A DNA stretch of 64,000 bases from Rhynchonema sp. JSB1_4 (taxonomy: Eukaryota > Nematoda > Chromadorea > Monhysterida > Xyalidae): assembly GCA_030248065.1 (NCBI GenBank), contig JASAMV010002234.1:1-64000 (forward strand). Reading direction: 5' to 3'. The notes beneath the pieces were generated by a model. That model was not told the origin of the DNA. It made no database searches and saw only the letters and a program-made list of their open reading frames with translations. Of this stretch, positions 49,801 to 63,924 are shown one piece after another; positions within the stretch are counted from its first letter, which is position 1; each line of letters starts with the position of its first letter. The translations under genes and the position numbers were made by a program.

Positions 49801-52800
49801 GTTCAGAAATCGGCAACTACGCTCAGACAGTTGCAATCAGAACTGCAGTGCCAATATGAATTGCAGCAAACCATCCGGTCAAGCGACATGTCGGGTATTC
49901 CGCGTGATGAATACGAAGGGCTCCGCATGGAGCGGGATCGGTAATCACCATACCATTTTCAATTTGTATTTTATTCGAAATGCTTGCCATCTTTGACTAT
50001 TTGTGTTCTTTTCAACTCATTCCATTTTCAATTACAGCCTTGTTCGAGAACTCCAGCTGACGAAGGACACTGCGCGCGAATTACAGATGCAAATTGAAAC
50101 GCAGAGACAGACGCTGGCCGGTCGAGACGAGTCCATTCGAAAGCTGCTAGACATGCTACAAGCCAAAGGTTTGACCAAGCGCGCTACAGTTGGACAATAC
50201 TGGACAATAAGAATGTAAACCTCACAATTTGCACAGGCATGGTTCCCTACGGCGCTGGCCAAGAACACATGGAACTGGAACAATCCAGAGCGAAAATTAT
50301 TGAGCTTGAAAACCGTTGTCGCCATCTCGAAACGACTATTGGTCTCAAGGAGCAGGATATTAGGACATTGCAGGACGTTAGTTCAGCGGATGCTCATATA
50401 TTGTCGCAACAAAAATTGTGTGACGAACAAAAAATAGCACTGCACAGAACAGTGGGGCCAAACGTTCAAAATAGGGGGTTAGCCCAAGTTCTGTTCATAT
50501 TCGTAAAGATGAACCACTGTGGATGCCTTATGTTGCAACATGGAATCGTATTTTTTAGGAATGTTTATCGGCGTCAGACAAATTGCGTCAAAGTCAACGA
50601 CAGAATGAATGGTTGCACAAAGTCGGTGGCAGTGGGCAATACGACGAACAGGCCATGCAGGGACTGTTGGATACCAAGGAGACACGTATACAGCAACTCG
50701 AACGACAGTTACAACACTATGAGGAAGAGCTGCGCTCTCTACGCGAGCAACTACAAAATCAACCACGCAACTTTACCGACAAATCTGTGTCCACGTCAGA
50801 ATACCAAGAGGTCAAGCTAAAGGTGAGTGCACTGAGCTGGTACATATGTAGATCAGTTGTACTGAGTTTCAGTGACACGAGTAGGGTTAGAGGTCGGGGG
50901 GTGGGGGTCCGACACCCGACATCTGAGAAAAAAAGCCGACACCCGGCAGTTCCAAAAAAACCGACACCCGACATCGACAGTTCCAAAAAAACCGACACCC
51001 GACATCTAGTTTTTGGACTAAAACCACACAACTTTTTTGCTCATTTGCATTACTTGTGCAATTTTTCAGCTCAAGTTACTGAATTTTTAAGTCTTTCACA
51101 CGAAATAAACACCAAAATGTCACATTCTGCGTCTTCGGAAGTTTCGAACTGTGAGTGTCGGCTGTCGGGTCCCAAAAAACCCGACACCCGACATCTGGAG
51201 TCACCCGACACCGACACTTTTTTGTTGCCCGACATCTCTCTAGCCCTAGACACGAGACACACAATTTGCAATAAAAATGCATGTCCATAAATTTCAGATG
51301 GAAAAAGCAGAGCTCGAATTACAAACGAAAGTGTCAGAGCTGCAAGCAGCCCAGACGCGACTGATGACCGTCGAAGACCAACTGCGGGACATTAAAAAAC
51401 ATCACATCATATTGAAGGAATCGTGCAACGCAAAAGAACATCAGCTTCAACTAATGCAAGGAGACGTAAGTCAGCACAAATTAAAAGTGCCCCGTTGTCA
51501 GAGACGTCCTTCCTTCAGCACCGAGTGTACAACCAAAGCCATGTAATGCCTGCACGATGGGTTCTGACCGATGGTTTCATAGAACAGTGTAATCCACAAC
51601 CTTAACTGGAACCACAACGGCCTGGCATCCTTACGTTAAATTGTACTCTGCACTTGCAAACGCCAATTAACTTTACAGTCAAACCCCGTTATAAGAGACG
51701 GGTCGGAGACGCCATTTTCTATCTCATAGCGAATAATCCACTATAACGCATCATGACATAATCATGTCGTTCAAATAAAAGACGGTTAAATTATGCAGAA
51801 AGACATGTATGGAGTCATTTTTGTTGAAATAATGCACGATTCAACCATTTTTTGCCGCTTGTCGCTGGTAAGGTTATCTTCTCTTGAAATGCGCTGTGCC
51901 TGCAAAACGCAGAGGTTTGGACACATGGCCATTCGTTAGTGGAAATCTTGCTTGTTATGACGAAGCACTTATAATATGTACGTGAGGTACAGAGACGGGA
52001 CACGGAAATTTTCTAAAACTTCTGGACATGAAAAGTTGCCTTTTATACCCTAGTATCCATTATAACATATTCTCTTATAACGGGGTTTGACTGTATTCAG
52101 ATTGAAGCGCTCCGAAGCAAACTTGAGCAAAAGAATGAAACGATTGAGCAGAAGCAACAACAAATGGCTGCGTACCACACTGATCAAGCGAAGTGTGCCA
52201 GTGATTTGGCAGACATCAAAGAACAGATGAAGGTAAGAAAGATGAATCAAGATATTAATTAATGAATTTAATAAAGTCCACGTTTAAAGTCCCATGTTTT
52301 CAGATTAAAGACAACAAAGTGCAGATGTTCCAAAGAAAGGTGGAAGGCTTGGAAGAGCTGGTTCGAGAAAAAGATGCCCAAATCGAGGACTTGAAGCAGC
52401 GTCTCAATAGTTTACCGGCCATGCAACACCAGAAACAAATGCAGGTCAGTGAAATACCGCAATCACTAATTGGTGAGTGTTTGAACATTGATTCAGTTGC
52501 AAATCTAGTTTTTCAGGAACAACTGGAGGAAATGATTCGCGAGCGCGATCGAATGCAGCGCGAGATTCGCGAGCAACGAGACGTGATGGAACAGGAACGG
52601 GTCGAGCAGCTCGAGCACCATCGCAGCGACACAAAAGATTTGCGTTCAGCCATTGACAGCCTGCAGAAGGAGATACGAGATCGGCAGGTGTTGATTGAGT
52701 CGCAGAACGAAAAAATCAGCGATATGAACAGAGAGCTAACGAAACTGAGGCGCGACCATCACGGAAGAGATAAGGTACGTTCGCGATGCGCGAACTGCTT

Positions 52801-54945
52801 GGTTATTGAAGGTACAAAGTTAGAACAAAACCATTTCGTGACGGAATTCGAGGCGACACAACACTGTCCGGGCACTGACCTGAATTGGAAACCACTTAGA
52901 AAGGCACTTAGGCTCTGTTGGCTGAAGCGCAAGCCTAACCGTAACGTTCGAAGATAGCTTGGCAACAGACCTGGCTCTATTCACTTTGAAAGATAGACCC
53001 GGCGAAAATTCCAACAATCGTGCAACTTCTCGTTACCAATGATATTATTGCAGAAGTTGGACTCCGATGAGGTAATCATCAATGAGTGCATTAAAAGTGC
53101 TGAATATCCATTCGTGTTAATTTAGTTGCGTTGCTACTGACCAGATTGAACTCGTCCGAAGTCTTAATGCTTGCCGTTACGAGTGTTCTATTATGTTTTG
53201 TTTTATTACGACATCAACCACCATGGACTAACAAAAAATCAATTCGATGTTTGCATCTCAGAGTACAAGATTAACATGTTGTACAAGCACTAACTCTATG
53301 GTGTGAACGAATGAAGCCTGAAGGATTTGTATTCAGCAAAACGTAACTAACAGACAAGTTGACGCTTTCCCTTGTTTTCAGTTGTCGAGCGGTGAGAAAA
53401 ATGAAATCGATCGGCTGACCGATGAGCTGGACGAAGCTCGTAGTGAGGTCGAGAAGTTGCTCAGAATGGTGAAACAACACGAACGAGAGGAGAATCATTT
53501 GCACATGAAAATGAAGGAAGCACAACGGTAGACTGTTGCCACATTCGTTGCCTGACGGTCAGTCACCTTCAGAGGTACTAAACATATCATTTTCAGACAA
53601 CTGGAAGAGGCTCGCAGAACTGGCAAGTTCAGTGGAAGTGGAGGTGATATGCTTGGAACATCACCGCTGTATCGCAAAGCCGCGGATGAACACGTATTGA
53701 AACAGAAAGATCAGCGGTAAATTTCTTTAACCACTTAATGTTGTTCATTTCAAGACAGTTGAACCGCAAAGTCCTAATACGTCGCCATTGCTTAGAATCG
53801 AGGAACTTGAGGAGGCGTTGCGTGAAAGCGTGAGCATCACAGCGGAACGTGAGCTAGCCATCGGTCAGCAGAAACAAATGGCGCAGCAGATGGACATGAG
53901 GGTGAGCTTTGTACAAAAGATTCTACGGTTTTTTTATAATCATGACTTAAATACTGTAGGGTTGAAATCGCTGCTATGTTACATGTGTACGCTGACAAGT
54001 TATACCATTGATTTTAGATGAATGCGTATAAAGATCAACTGACACAATTGCAACAGCAATACACTGAAGTGACACAACGGGCTGCTCACGTTGATTCCAC
54101 TGGACAAGACAAGGATGCGATCATTAGAGCGCTGCGGAGGGAACGACATAAATTGCTCGACGATTACTTACAGCTCAAGTAAGTCCGATCTGATGTGAGC
54201 TTTTAGAACGTGTTTTGTGTAACAACACGCTTTTTGTTCTCGATGTTGTTTTGTTCTCAGCAGAGGGCGAGGCACCCAAAGATTGTCAGTGCGAGTGCAC
54301 CACATGCCCGCGTGACAACCCGGAGACTACCATGTCACATACATACCTGCATACTTGTGCACCATCGCCACGCAAAATGACTTTTACTCCTTATTTAAAC
54401 TTGGCAGACAAGACTACTTCCAAGCTCTCATCACTGAGAAAGAAGCGCGCGTCGCGTTGCTTGAAATGACAAATCGAAACCCGGAAGAGGTGCACAACCT
54501 GAAGAGACAAAGAGAGAAGTTGATGAGGAGAATGAAAGATGAGGTCAGTCGGCCAGCATCAAGACGAATGTCATGTCATGTATGTATTTCAGTCTAGGTA
54601 TATTCAATTGTATCTTTTGGTAGCTGTTGGGACCTGAAGTGTAAGAGCCAACAATTGAGTTGTCAAAAGCACGACTGTATGACCTGCGACTCATGACAGT
54701 ACGAACCCGAGCGTGCTATAAACTACAATACTTACGTTTGACCAAATGCTTACTAAGTAAACTCAACCAGCACAAAGTATCGGTTGTGCTCGAATAATCT
54801 CCAAAACCCTTCTTTCAAGAATGAAAGACGGATTCGATTGCTGGCCGACTCAAAAACTGAGCTCGGAGACGTTGGTTCGTTGATGAAGGAGATGAAATCG
54901 CCGCTCGATCAGCAGGACGACGATGCTGAAGGCATCTGGGCGTAA
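40867..54945 (+). CDS. elks-1: ELKS/ERC/CAST presynaptic active-zone scaffold
   Basis: A coiled-coil scaffold that organises the cytomatrix of the active zone and binds RIM, liprin-alpha and Rab6-type partners. Exons: 40867-41008 (tentative), 43070-43220, 43436-43705, 48201-48452, 48554-48658, 48725-49031, 49807-49940, 50038-50168, 50237-50376, 50559-50822, 51298-51465, 52101-52232, 52304-52444, 52517-52774, 53054-53071 (tentative 18-nt microexon), 53382-53527, 53597-53716, 53796-53901, 54018-54178, 54408-54543 and 54820-54945. Phases agree; about 1135 residues. The N-terminal third is Ser/Pro/Gly/Gln-rich. The rest is coiled coil with family blocks MNSIKTFWSPELKRERAMRK, QRQTLAGRDESIRKLLDMLQ, RIEELEEALRES and LITEKEARVALLEM. 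It ends DDDAEGIWA; the IWA end is the RIM PDZ ligand known in CAST/ERC. Intron 3 is 4.5 kb; two other introns carry MITEs. Confidence 0.92.
41646..41791. mobile_element. Small TA-flanked inverted-repeat element in ELKS intron 1
   Basis: The left end CAGGCTTATATTACAGTGG and the inverse right end CAGGGCTAATATTACAGTGG give about 25-bp inverted ends, with TA on each side. Length is about 146 bp; non-coding. The right arm repeats GTGGTCAACT once more internally. Confidence 0.65.
43706..48200. other. ELKS intron 3, 4.5 kb, no further gene seen
   Basis: The largest intron of the ELKS gene. It contains short unconnected frames only. One short frame at 43976 starts like the tentative first coding exon, but its donor phase does not fit exon 4. 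Confidence 0.6.
50882..51248. mobile_element. hAT-like MITE with perfect 8-bp TSD in an ELKS intron
   Basis: The ends are TAGGGTTAGAG and, inverted, TAGGGCTAGAGAG. The flanking duplication GACACGAG is exact (50874-50881 and 51249-51256). The 367-bp body is largely repeated CCGACACCCGACATC motifs in both orientations. It begins about 60 bp into the intron and ends about 50 bp before the next exon. Confidence 0.88.
51676..52093. mobile_element. Tc1/pogo-type MITE in an ELKS intron
   Basis: The 23-bp terminal repeats begin CAGTCAAACCCCGTTATAAG and are identical at both ends. TA is duplicated at 51674-51675 and 52094-52095. Length is 418 bp, non-coding. The CAGTCAAAC(C)-CGTTATAA end is of the type seen on pogo/Tigger-like MITEs. 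The right end stops 7 bp before exon 12 (52101). Confidence 0.9.
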
Positions 54946-56661
54946 AAGCCTTCTTATAGAAGACACCAAAACTCCCCGATCATCACTCAGGATCAATACC
55001 AACATGAGCCTCATCTAGATCAGAGCCATCGCCGGCTGCAGCTGTCCATATCATAACTCGTGAAGTACACACACTGCCATAACGGATGAATCAGCCATTC
55101 CGAATTCGTTCCAGTAACGGATATTACATGTATTCGGCTACTATTTGTTGTGCAAAACACATAAATGCAATTATATTAAAACGTTCATGATACAGGTGCT
55201 AAAGGTTAATGTCACTCTTATGTAACGCTTCTGTGCGCACTGTCCATACCGTCATTACATTTTGTAAAGAAATTGCAATGTTATGCGTTTGCCTTGTTCA
55301 TGATAGACACAAAGCAGCAGCTATTCAGTGATTACACCGAAGCGCTGTTATGTTAGCCGTTCTTTACTCACCTTTAGTACTTTTGGATTTGCTTATATCA
55401 CTTCGTGCTGCCATATTTGTTTCTATTTGATGCTGCCAAACTGTCAGCAGCTCGCACTATAGTGTACAACAGCTCGCGACAGTTAACATTTTTTAGGTCA
55501 TAGTCGGTCTAGTTTCCAGCTTCATCAAACAGCTTTGTTTCGGAATTTTCACGGAAGTTCTTATTCGAATGTTTTTAAATCGTGTTCTTATTCGTCTATA
55601 CTCAGAAAAACAATTCACTCGACTGCCGTCTATGAAAACTGCGTTCCTTTTTTGTGATCAGTTAACCTGTGCTAATCGTATTCTCATTGTGAACTTATTC
55701 TCAGAATTATTTCCGTTCTTGTATACATACAGTACGTATCTCTGCCGCTGCCATGTGGATTTTATTCGTTTTGCAATGTCAAATAAAGTATACGATGAAA
55801 GTAGACAAAGATCACAGAAATGTGCTGGCTGGCTGACAGTTCAAACTTGGTAACATCCGACCCGACTTCGAGATGGAAAATCCACTTCACGTGACCGCAT
55901 CATTAATGCGTATTGTCATGTCGACTGTGGAAGAGAAACATAGCGACGGCACCACTTCGTGAGATCGGAGAGCGGCATTAACTAAGTTTGATGCGCACGT
56001 CAGCCAGACAGCACTTGTGGGCGGCCGTTATTCGCATATCAACTTTGCGGGCATCATGGCGCAGGAATGCTCACGGGGTTGATTGGGCAGTTTTTTTTAA
56101 TAACACTTTTTCTAGTGTACACCCCAGCACCATCAAGTTGTGAAGCTTCAAGCAATCGTATACGTATTGGATGGGCATGTAAAATTTTGTGCGCACATTG
56201 CAAGTCAGTCACAATGGTGTGTGTTATTGCGTAAACCATGCGCATCGCATATTGGTCGCACAATGACCATGTAAGAATTCATCAAATCTATCCTGATTTT
56301 CACGTTCAGTCACTCTTAACCACTGTGCTATTTGTGATTCTCACAAAACATTTTCACCTGAAATAAATCCAGCAGATCAACCACGTTGCAGCAGGTCTGA
56401 AACATTCTCTTTACTACATGCTTTGTGTGCGATCACGCAACGCAACGTCATTGCCCCGTCACTTTCCCTCTTTACGATTCAGGAAAAAAATTTGACCAAT
56501 TCTTATAAAGTCATTGTGCGACCAATACCCCTGATCAACGCCGTGGATTCCCGAAGCTTGATCCCCACAAGGTTGATACAGCCGTGGTTACATGTGCCGG
56601 GATGTGCCCTAACTACTCTAATAATCAAAGGCATCCAAAATGCCATGTCCATATCCATATC
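54946..56661. other. Spacer between convergent ELKS and QTRT1
   Basis: About 1.7 kb. It should hold the ELKS 3' untranslated region (ATTAAA at 55175-55180) and that of QTRT1 on the other strand. The second copy of the TTGGTCGCAC MITE lies at 56252-56525. No gene is seen. Confidence 0.6.
56252..56525. mobile_element. TA-flanked MITE, copy 2
   Basis: Same ends and body as 13432-13704, with TA at 56250-56251 and 56526-56527. Both copies share CACGTTCAGTCACTCTTAAC and AGGAAAAAAATTTGACCAAT internally, with a limited number of substitutions. It lies about 140 bp beyond the QTRT1 stop codon. Confidence 0.9.
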
Positions 56662-59260
<2,599 letters not shown>

Positions 59261-59818
59261 TTTCTTGTGGTTAGGGTTTCTAAAATTCTCGATTTGACAA
59301 ACAAGTTCCCTAAGTGATCAGCACAGCTCCGATCACCTGTGATATGGACTCATTTGCCTAAACACAAAGTAGCAGCACCAAATATGACACGAGTTACAAA
59401 CTCGTCGTTTATTCGCGAAATCAATCCGAGCTTGTTGGTCCGTTTTCGTTTATTCCGCAACCCGCTGGGCCTAACTATGGTGAAACAACATAACAACAGC
59501 ACGAAAACCTGAATAAATATGATTGGATCTAGCAATATTGTCACAGCCAGCAAGACACACGAGATGTAAATATGGCAAGACTCGCACAACAAAACAATTT
59601 GTTCAGTAAAATAATAAGTGCAAAATTATGTTGGCAAATAATGCGATAAAGAACAAGGTGAAACATTCCACAGCCAAATTTGGAAAATTTGGTTCAGAAA
59701 TGGTGCCAATGGCGTCAACAATGCAAATATGCCACAAAATTGGAATGAACTGCAAACTCAAGTCGTATAAAGCTCGAAAATACACCACACCCACTTAATT
59801 ATTTAATTAGCGACTCAA
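59261..59818. other. Spacer upstream of QTRT1
   Basis: About 560 bp between POGLUT1 and QTRT1, both on the minus strand; the QTRT1 promoter should be here. Two hydrophobic minus-strand frames (59794-59603 and 59592-59350) lie in different phases, with no GT-AG join that I could confirm. A small membrane-protein gene is possible but not supported. Confidence 0.4.
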
Positions 59819-62301
59819 CTATTTGTCACCGGGTTTCCTGTAGACCAACGTTTTGTCCAGTTTCACTTTGTATCGCAACAGCGCCGCATACCGTCTGAGC
59901 AACGTGCGCCAGTAACACGTCACATCCTCTTGTCGCAGATGATTCCAGACAAAGTCGAATCCGCGTTGAGCGATCTCGCGCGCCACTTGGTCATTCTCTT
60001 TCACAAACTGCAGCAACTCTCTGCAATAAGTGGCTTTGTGTCAACCAATACTCAACACCAACAGAACGGCTTTACAGCAGCCGCGATAGCAACCACGGTG
60101 ATAGGTCAACAGGATGTGCTTTCTTGACTTTAGCAAGTTCGAGACAAACCGAAGTTCTCGTCAGCTTGAGATGCCCAAAAAAATAAAACAAAACACAAAC
60201 TCACTCTACTTCATTCAGCGATGTTGATACCGGAATGTAGTGCACCCACGGCTTCAATGCGTCGTAGAAGAACTCTATCCAATCATCACCCACGTGGAAC
60301 ACGAGTGAATTACACAGGAACAAATGTTTGAAACGGAAACTGGCAGCAACGCCGCGGAAATTGAACAGGTACCTGCAAGACAAAGCACAAGTGTTGTAAG
60401 CGGAATAAAAACTTGTACAATTCATTTTATTCATCATTTCACGCACTTCCAATGTTTAACTGTGCCCATTCGAACTATCAAGTATCTTGCCAGGATTCGA
60501 GAAACGACATAATACGCAATGAAAGACATTTTTCGGTCCCTGTTTTAACACAAAATAACAATAGGCTAGTACACTCTCCCTGATGCGGTCACTCGCGCGT
60601 TCCTCGTACTAAAATCAATAGTCTGACTTACCAGAAATGAACAATACAAAACGTGTTAACGACACGTCATCCATAAATTACGGGCGGGGATGACACAGAA
60701 AGACAATGCACAGGTGCAAACAGCACCACCACGCAAGAATAATTGCAACAATTATCTTACACTAACTTGTATTTGCAATGATCCCGAAAGTGCACTTCTT
60801 TAGCAGGTTCAGCATTCAGAGTGTCCTGCAACAGGTTGCGACGTGGAAAATTAAGAAATCGAAAAATAACAGTTTGGTTTGGGAGGAAAAATAATGTACC
60901 TTTGGGCTTTTGTACGCCTGATTCTTCGTGTATTGAGCATCAACCAGATCGGGCTGGGCGCGTGACAGCAGCACAAGTGGATCACGTTGGTCGCTGGTGC
61001 GCGAACCACGGAAGAACGCTCGGTCCTGTTTCTCGTCCCACGGATAACGCTCGGACTCGCTGAAAATATGGGGGAATTCTTAATGTCTGTTCTTTATTGT
61101 GATCGGTCGGTAGGTATCACCCTGGTGAAATCGAACGAGACCTGAATTGAGCAACGATCACGCGACTTTTTCCAATCAAGCACCGCTGTGCGCAAGCCTC
61201 GAAGCCGCTCTTAGTGTGGTCTATTGAATGACAGAACGCAATCAAAAGCTCTTCAGAAACAAGAACATATACCCAACCGTTTCAATTCCTTCCTCAGCAG
61301 ATCCCAGCGCCCGATTCCTGTCGGAAACAAAGATATGGCGGGGCCACCAGCCCAGAATGACCATGCTGGGTACAAAATGTCACGCTCGTTCGACGGGACC
61401 TGAATTGAAAATGCCTTTTTCTTGTTTTGGTGTCACAGTGTTCCATCACAGCACAAGATCAAACATTACGCAATCCAACCTTGCTGAACGAAAATACGGG
61501 CGCCAGCTTCATGTAATTGGGCATGTGTGGAAAATCACGAGGATTCAGGTAGAACTCCATGTCCGGCAAATCGTCCAGGATCTCGTGCAAAAAATGCTCG
61601 ATACCTTGACATCTGAAACAAAATGAGTAAATTTCATCCAATCCAAATATCCATCCAATCTAAATAAATGACCCAACTAAATCCCCACCCACCTCGGCCC
61701 AAACATGCATTTTTCGGAACGATAAAGTTTGTGATTGATCACTTGATACTTGACTGCTTTGTCCTTCATTAGCTCCACCATGCCCTTGCTGATACCCTCT
61801 GCCTCGAACGGGGCAAAATCGCGATCCATAACGCTGGAAAACATAGTGTAATAATAGAATGTAACAAATCAAATGAGGTAAAAATTGGACAAGAAAGTAG
61901 GCTGGTGGTAACCTATCATAGCAGCTGCAATTGTTGTGACGACACGGAGAATAGGATTTCAGCGCATTTTCGATCTTCGTCAAATACTTTTGCCAGCGTT
62001 TATTTTCTGTGAGTTATTTAGCAGTGTTGTGAATGTGTGTTGTGCACCCATCTAATATGAAGATTTTATGCCAGTTGGTTGACGACTAACCATGCTTCGA
62101 TGCAGATTTGCTGTCCACTCCACCACCACACGTCTCTCCTTGAACTCCATCTTTCGTGCAATGTCCTCCTTGGTCATCTGTCGTGTCCACGGACTCAGTG
62201 AAAGTGGCCATCAAGGTTGATGTCATCAGGCCGATAAGCAAGATTGTTGCGATTGGCTTATCATGTTGCCGCCGAATAAAGACGAGTTGCACTGCGTTCA
62301 T
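59819..62301 (-). CDS. POGLUT1: Protein O-glucosyltransferase 1 (Rumi/POGLUT1, CAP10 family)
   Basis: It transfers glucose (or xylose) to Ser in C-x-S-x-P-x-C of EGF repeats, notably of Notch, in the ER lumen. Minus-strand exons: 62301-62091, 62006-61913, 61833-61693, 61612-61480, 61399-61278, 61059-60900, 60825-60767, 60372-60205 and 60020-59819. Phases agree; 429 residues. An N-terminal hydrophobic leader ([18 protein letters not shown]) follows a 15-residue n-region. Matches in order: [49 protein letters not shown] (the Asp of this motif is catalytic in Rumi), [93 protein letters not shown] and [10 protein letters not shown]. The end is KPGDK rather than a KDEL-type signal. POGLUT2/3 is unlikely because no filamin domain precedes the CAP10 region. 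Confidence 0.95.
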
Positions 62302-62452
62302 TGTCTGTTATTTGTTGATGTTACTGAGGCAACCCACACCACACACACATCTAAAAATAAAATGCCGGTGATATCGGTGTGAAAGTATGGGTCTGATTTT
62401 TGGTTAAAATGTACGATTCGAGGCGTCTAACGAGATACCGGGTGCGTGGGTA

Positions 62453-62588
62453 CCTGGCCAAGACGTAGGGCCGGTCAAGACGTAAGGTTCGGCGACACGT
62501 AGGGTTGGACAAGACGTAGGGTACAAGCGGCAAGACGTAGGGTTCACTGGACAACACGTAGGGTTCACTGGTCAAGACGTAGGGTTCA
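62453..62588. repeat. About 20-bp minisatellite
   Basis: About seven imperfect copies of GACGTAGGGTTCACTGG-type units (CAAGACGTAGGG core). It lies about 150 bp upstream of the POGLUT1 start, so within or near its promoter region. Confidence 0.75.
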
Positions 62589-62945
62589 TGAAATGCAAAA
62601 AGTTTGAAAAGTGGTAGGAATCTGCCATGCATGGAGATGTATTACCGTGGTTCAGTGCATGGCATTCACCCACTCTGTTTCAAGTCATATTGAGCATGGG
62701 ATATGCACGATTGGATCGTTTTATCCGAAACATCGCAAGTTGTCAAAAATATGACATATACCCCTCACAAGGTAAATGTTCAATTAGCAGGCACGCAAGC
62801 TGAAATGAAGCTGGCACGTGCGTACCTTAACCGATTTCAACCATTCAGGTACCAAACAATACCGGCTGCGATGCTGAACACATTGGTTGTACTCATTTCA
62901 CGGTTGCTTAAAGTTTCGTTGGTCAAATGAGCGGTATACATACGC

Positions 62946-63570
62946 CCATGTGCACCTGACATGGTACATACATACATACATATGTACATATACTGTATGT
63001 CATGTCGGTATGTGTTGTGACCTTGGTCTGTTATCACATGTCGACATGCACCTATACTGTCATAAAGAACCGTTTTTTATTTTTCGTGGAAAAAAAACGG
63101 TTTTTTTCCGAAAAAAAACCGTTTTTTTCCAAATACTTTTCCAGTACTTAAGAACGTAATTTCGAAAAATGTAACAATTTCAGTGCAAAATTTGTTCCAA
63201 GTGACGAGAGTGCTCTTGAAGAGTGTTGAAGTCAGTCGAAAACACTTGGTTTACACGCTTTTTGGCCCATTTTGGGCCGGTTAATTTTCGTGTTCGAGCC
63301 AATTTTTCACTGAAATTGAAAAATTCATCAGTTTTGCATTACAATTTTTTGGCAAAATTGGAATAAAGTACCGATATTTTTCCGATCAAAAACCGAAAAG
63401 GTACCCACGGAAAAATAAATGGAAAAGTATTCGGGTCTCGGAAAAAAAACGGTTTTTTTTCGGTTTTTTTTCCGGAAAAAAAACCGGTTTTTTTTTCGCC
63501 TGCCAGTATACATGCACCCACACTCTACCAATCTATGTATACATACAGTATATACGTCAGGTGCACGCTG
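62946..63570. repeat. Inverted-repeat unit with A/T-run hairpins
   Basis: GTGCACCTGACATG with CATACATAC and CTGTATGT on the left is mirrored on the right as GTATACATACAG…GTCAGGTGCAC. Inside, runs of GGAAAAAAAACGGTTTTTTT occur at about 63075-63135 and again at 63438-63497. It is probably a degenerate transposon, but boundaries are unclear. Confidence 0.5.
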
Positions 63571-63675
63571 GCATACGTGCGTGCGATTTTTTGGGGAAAC
63601 GAGGACGAAAAACACTGGTTTTTGCCTTTGAAAGGCATTAAATTGATTGTGAAAGAGATATAATTTGGACTTGTC

Positions 63676-63924
63676 CAGTGTAGTTCCTGGGGGCAGGGGC
63701 GTCCTAAGGTGCACTAACCGCCGCGACCAAGGCATGGTAGTGGCTGAAGCCGCCAAAATACCCTTTTTAAGGAGAATTATTTCCATAAAGGGGCAAAAAT
63801 CGGTGAAATTTTCTACCTCAGAAAGTGACTTTTTTTCTGAATTTGGGTCTTCCCCCCCAGGGAGGTACGCACGGAAAAAAGGGACAGGTACACTAACCGC
63901 CGCGCCGGACCAGGAACTACACTG
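63676..63924. mobile_element. Short-TIR element near the window end
   Basis: CAGTGTAGTTCCTGG at 63676-63690 is matched by its exact inverse, CCAGGAACTACACTG, at 63910-63924. The motif CACTAACCGCCGCG occurs twice in direct orientation inside. About 249 bp, non-coding. A target duplication is not clear. Confidence 0.55.

Noticed and set aside
50377..50558. Extension of ELKS exon 9 through an open frame to 50820
   Set aside because: A phase-0 donor (GAC|GTTAGT) and acceptor (TTTTTAG|GAA) restore the ELKS coiled-coil frame; the open frame is intron read-through.
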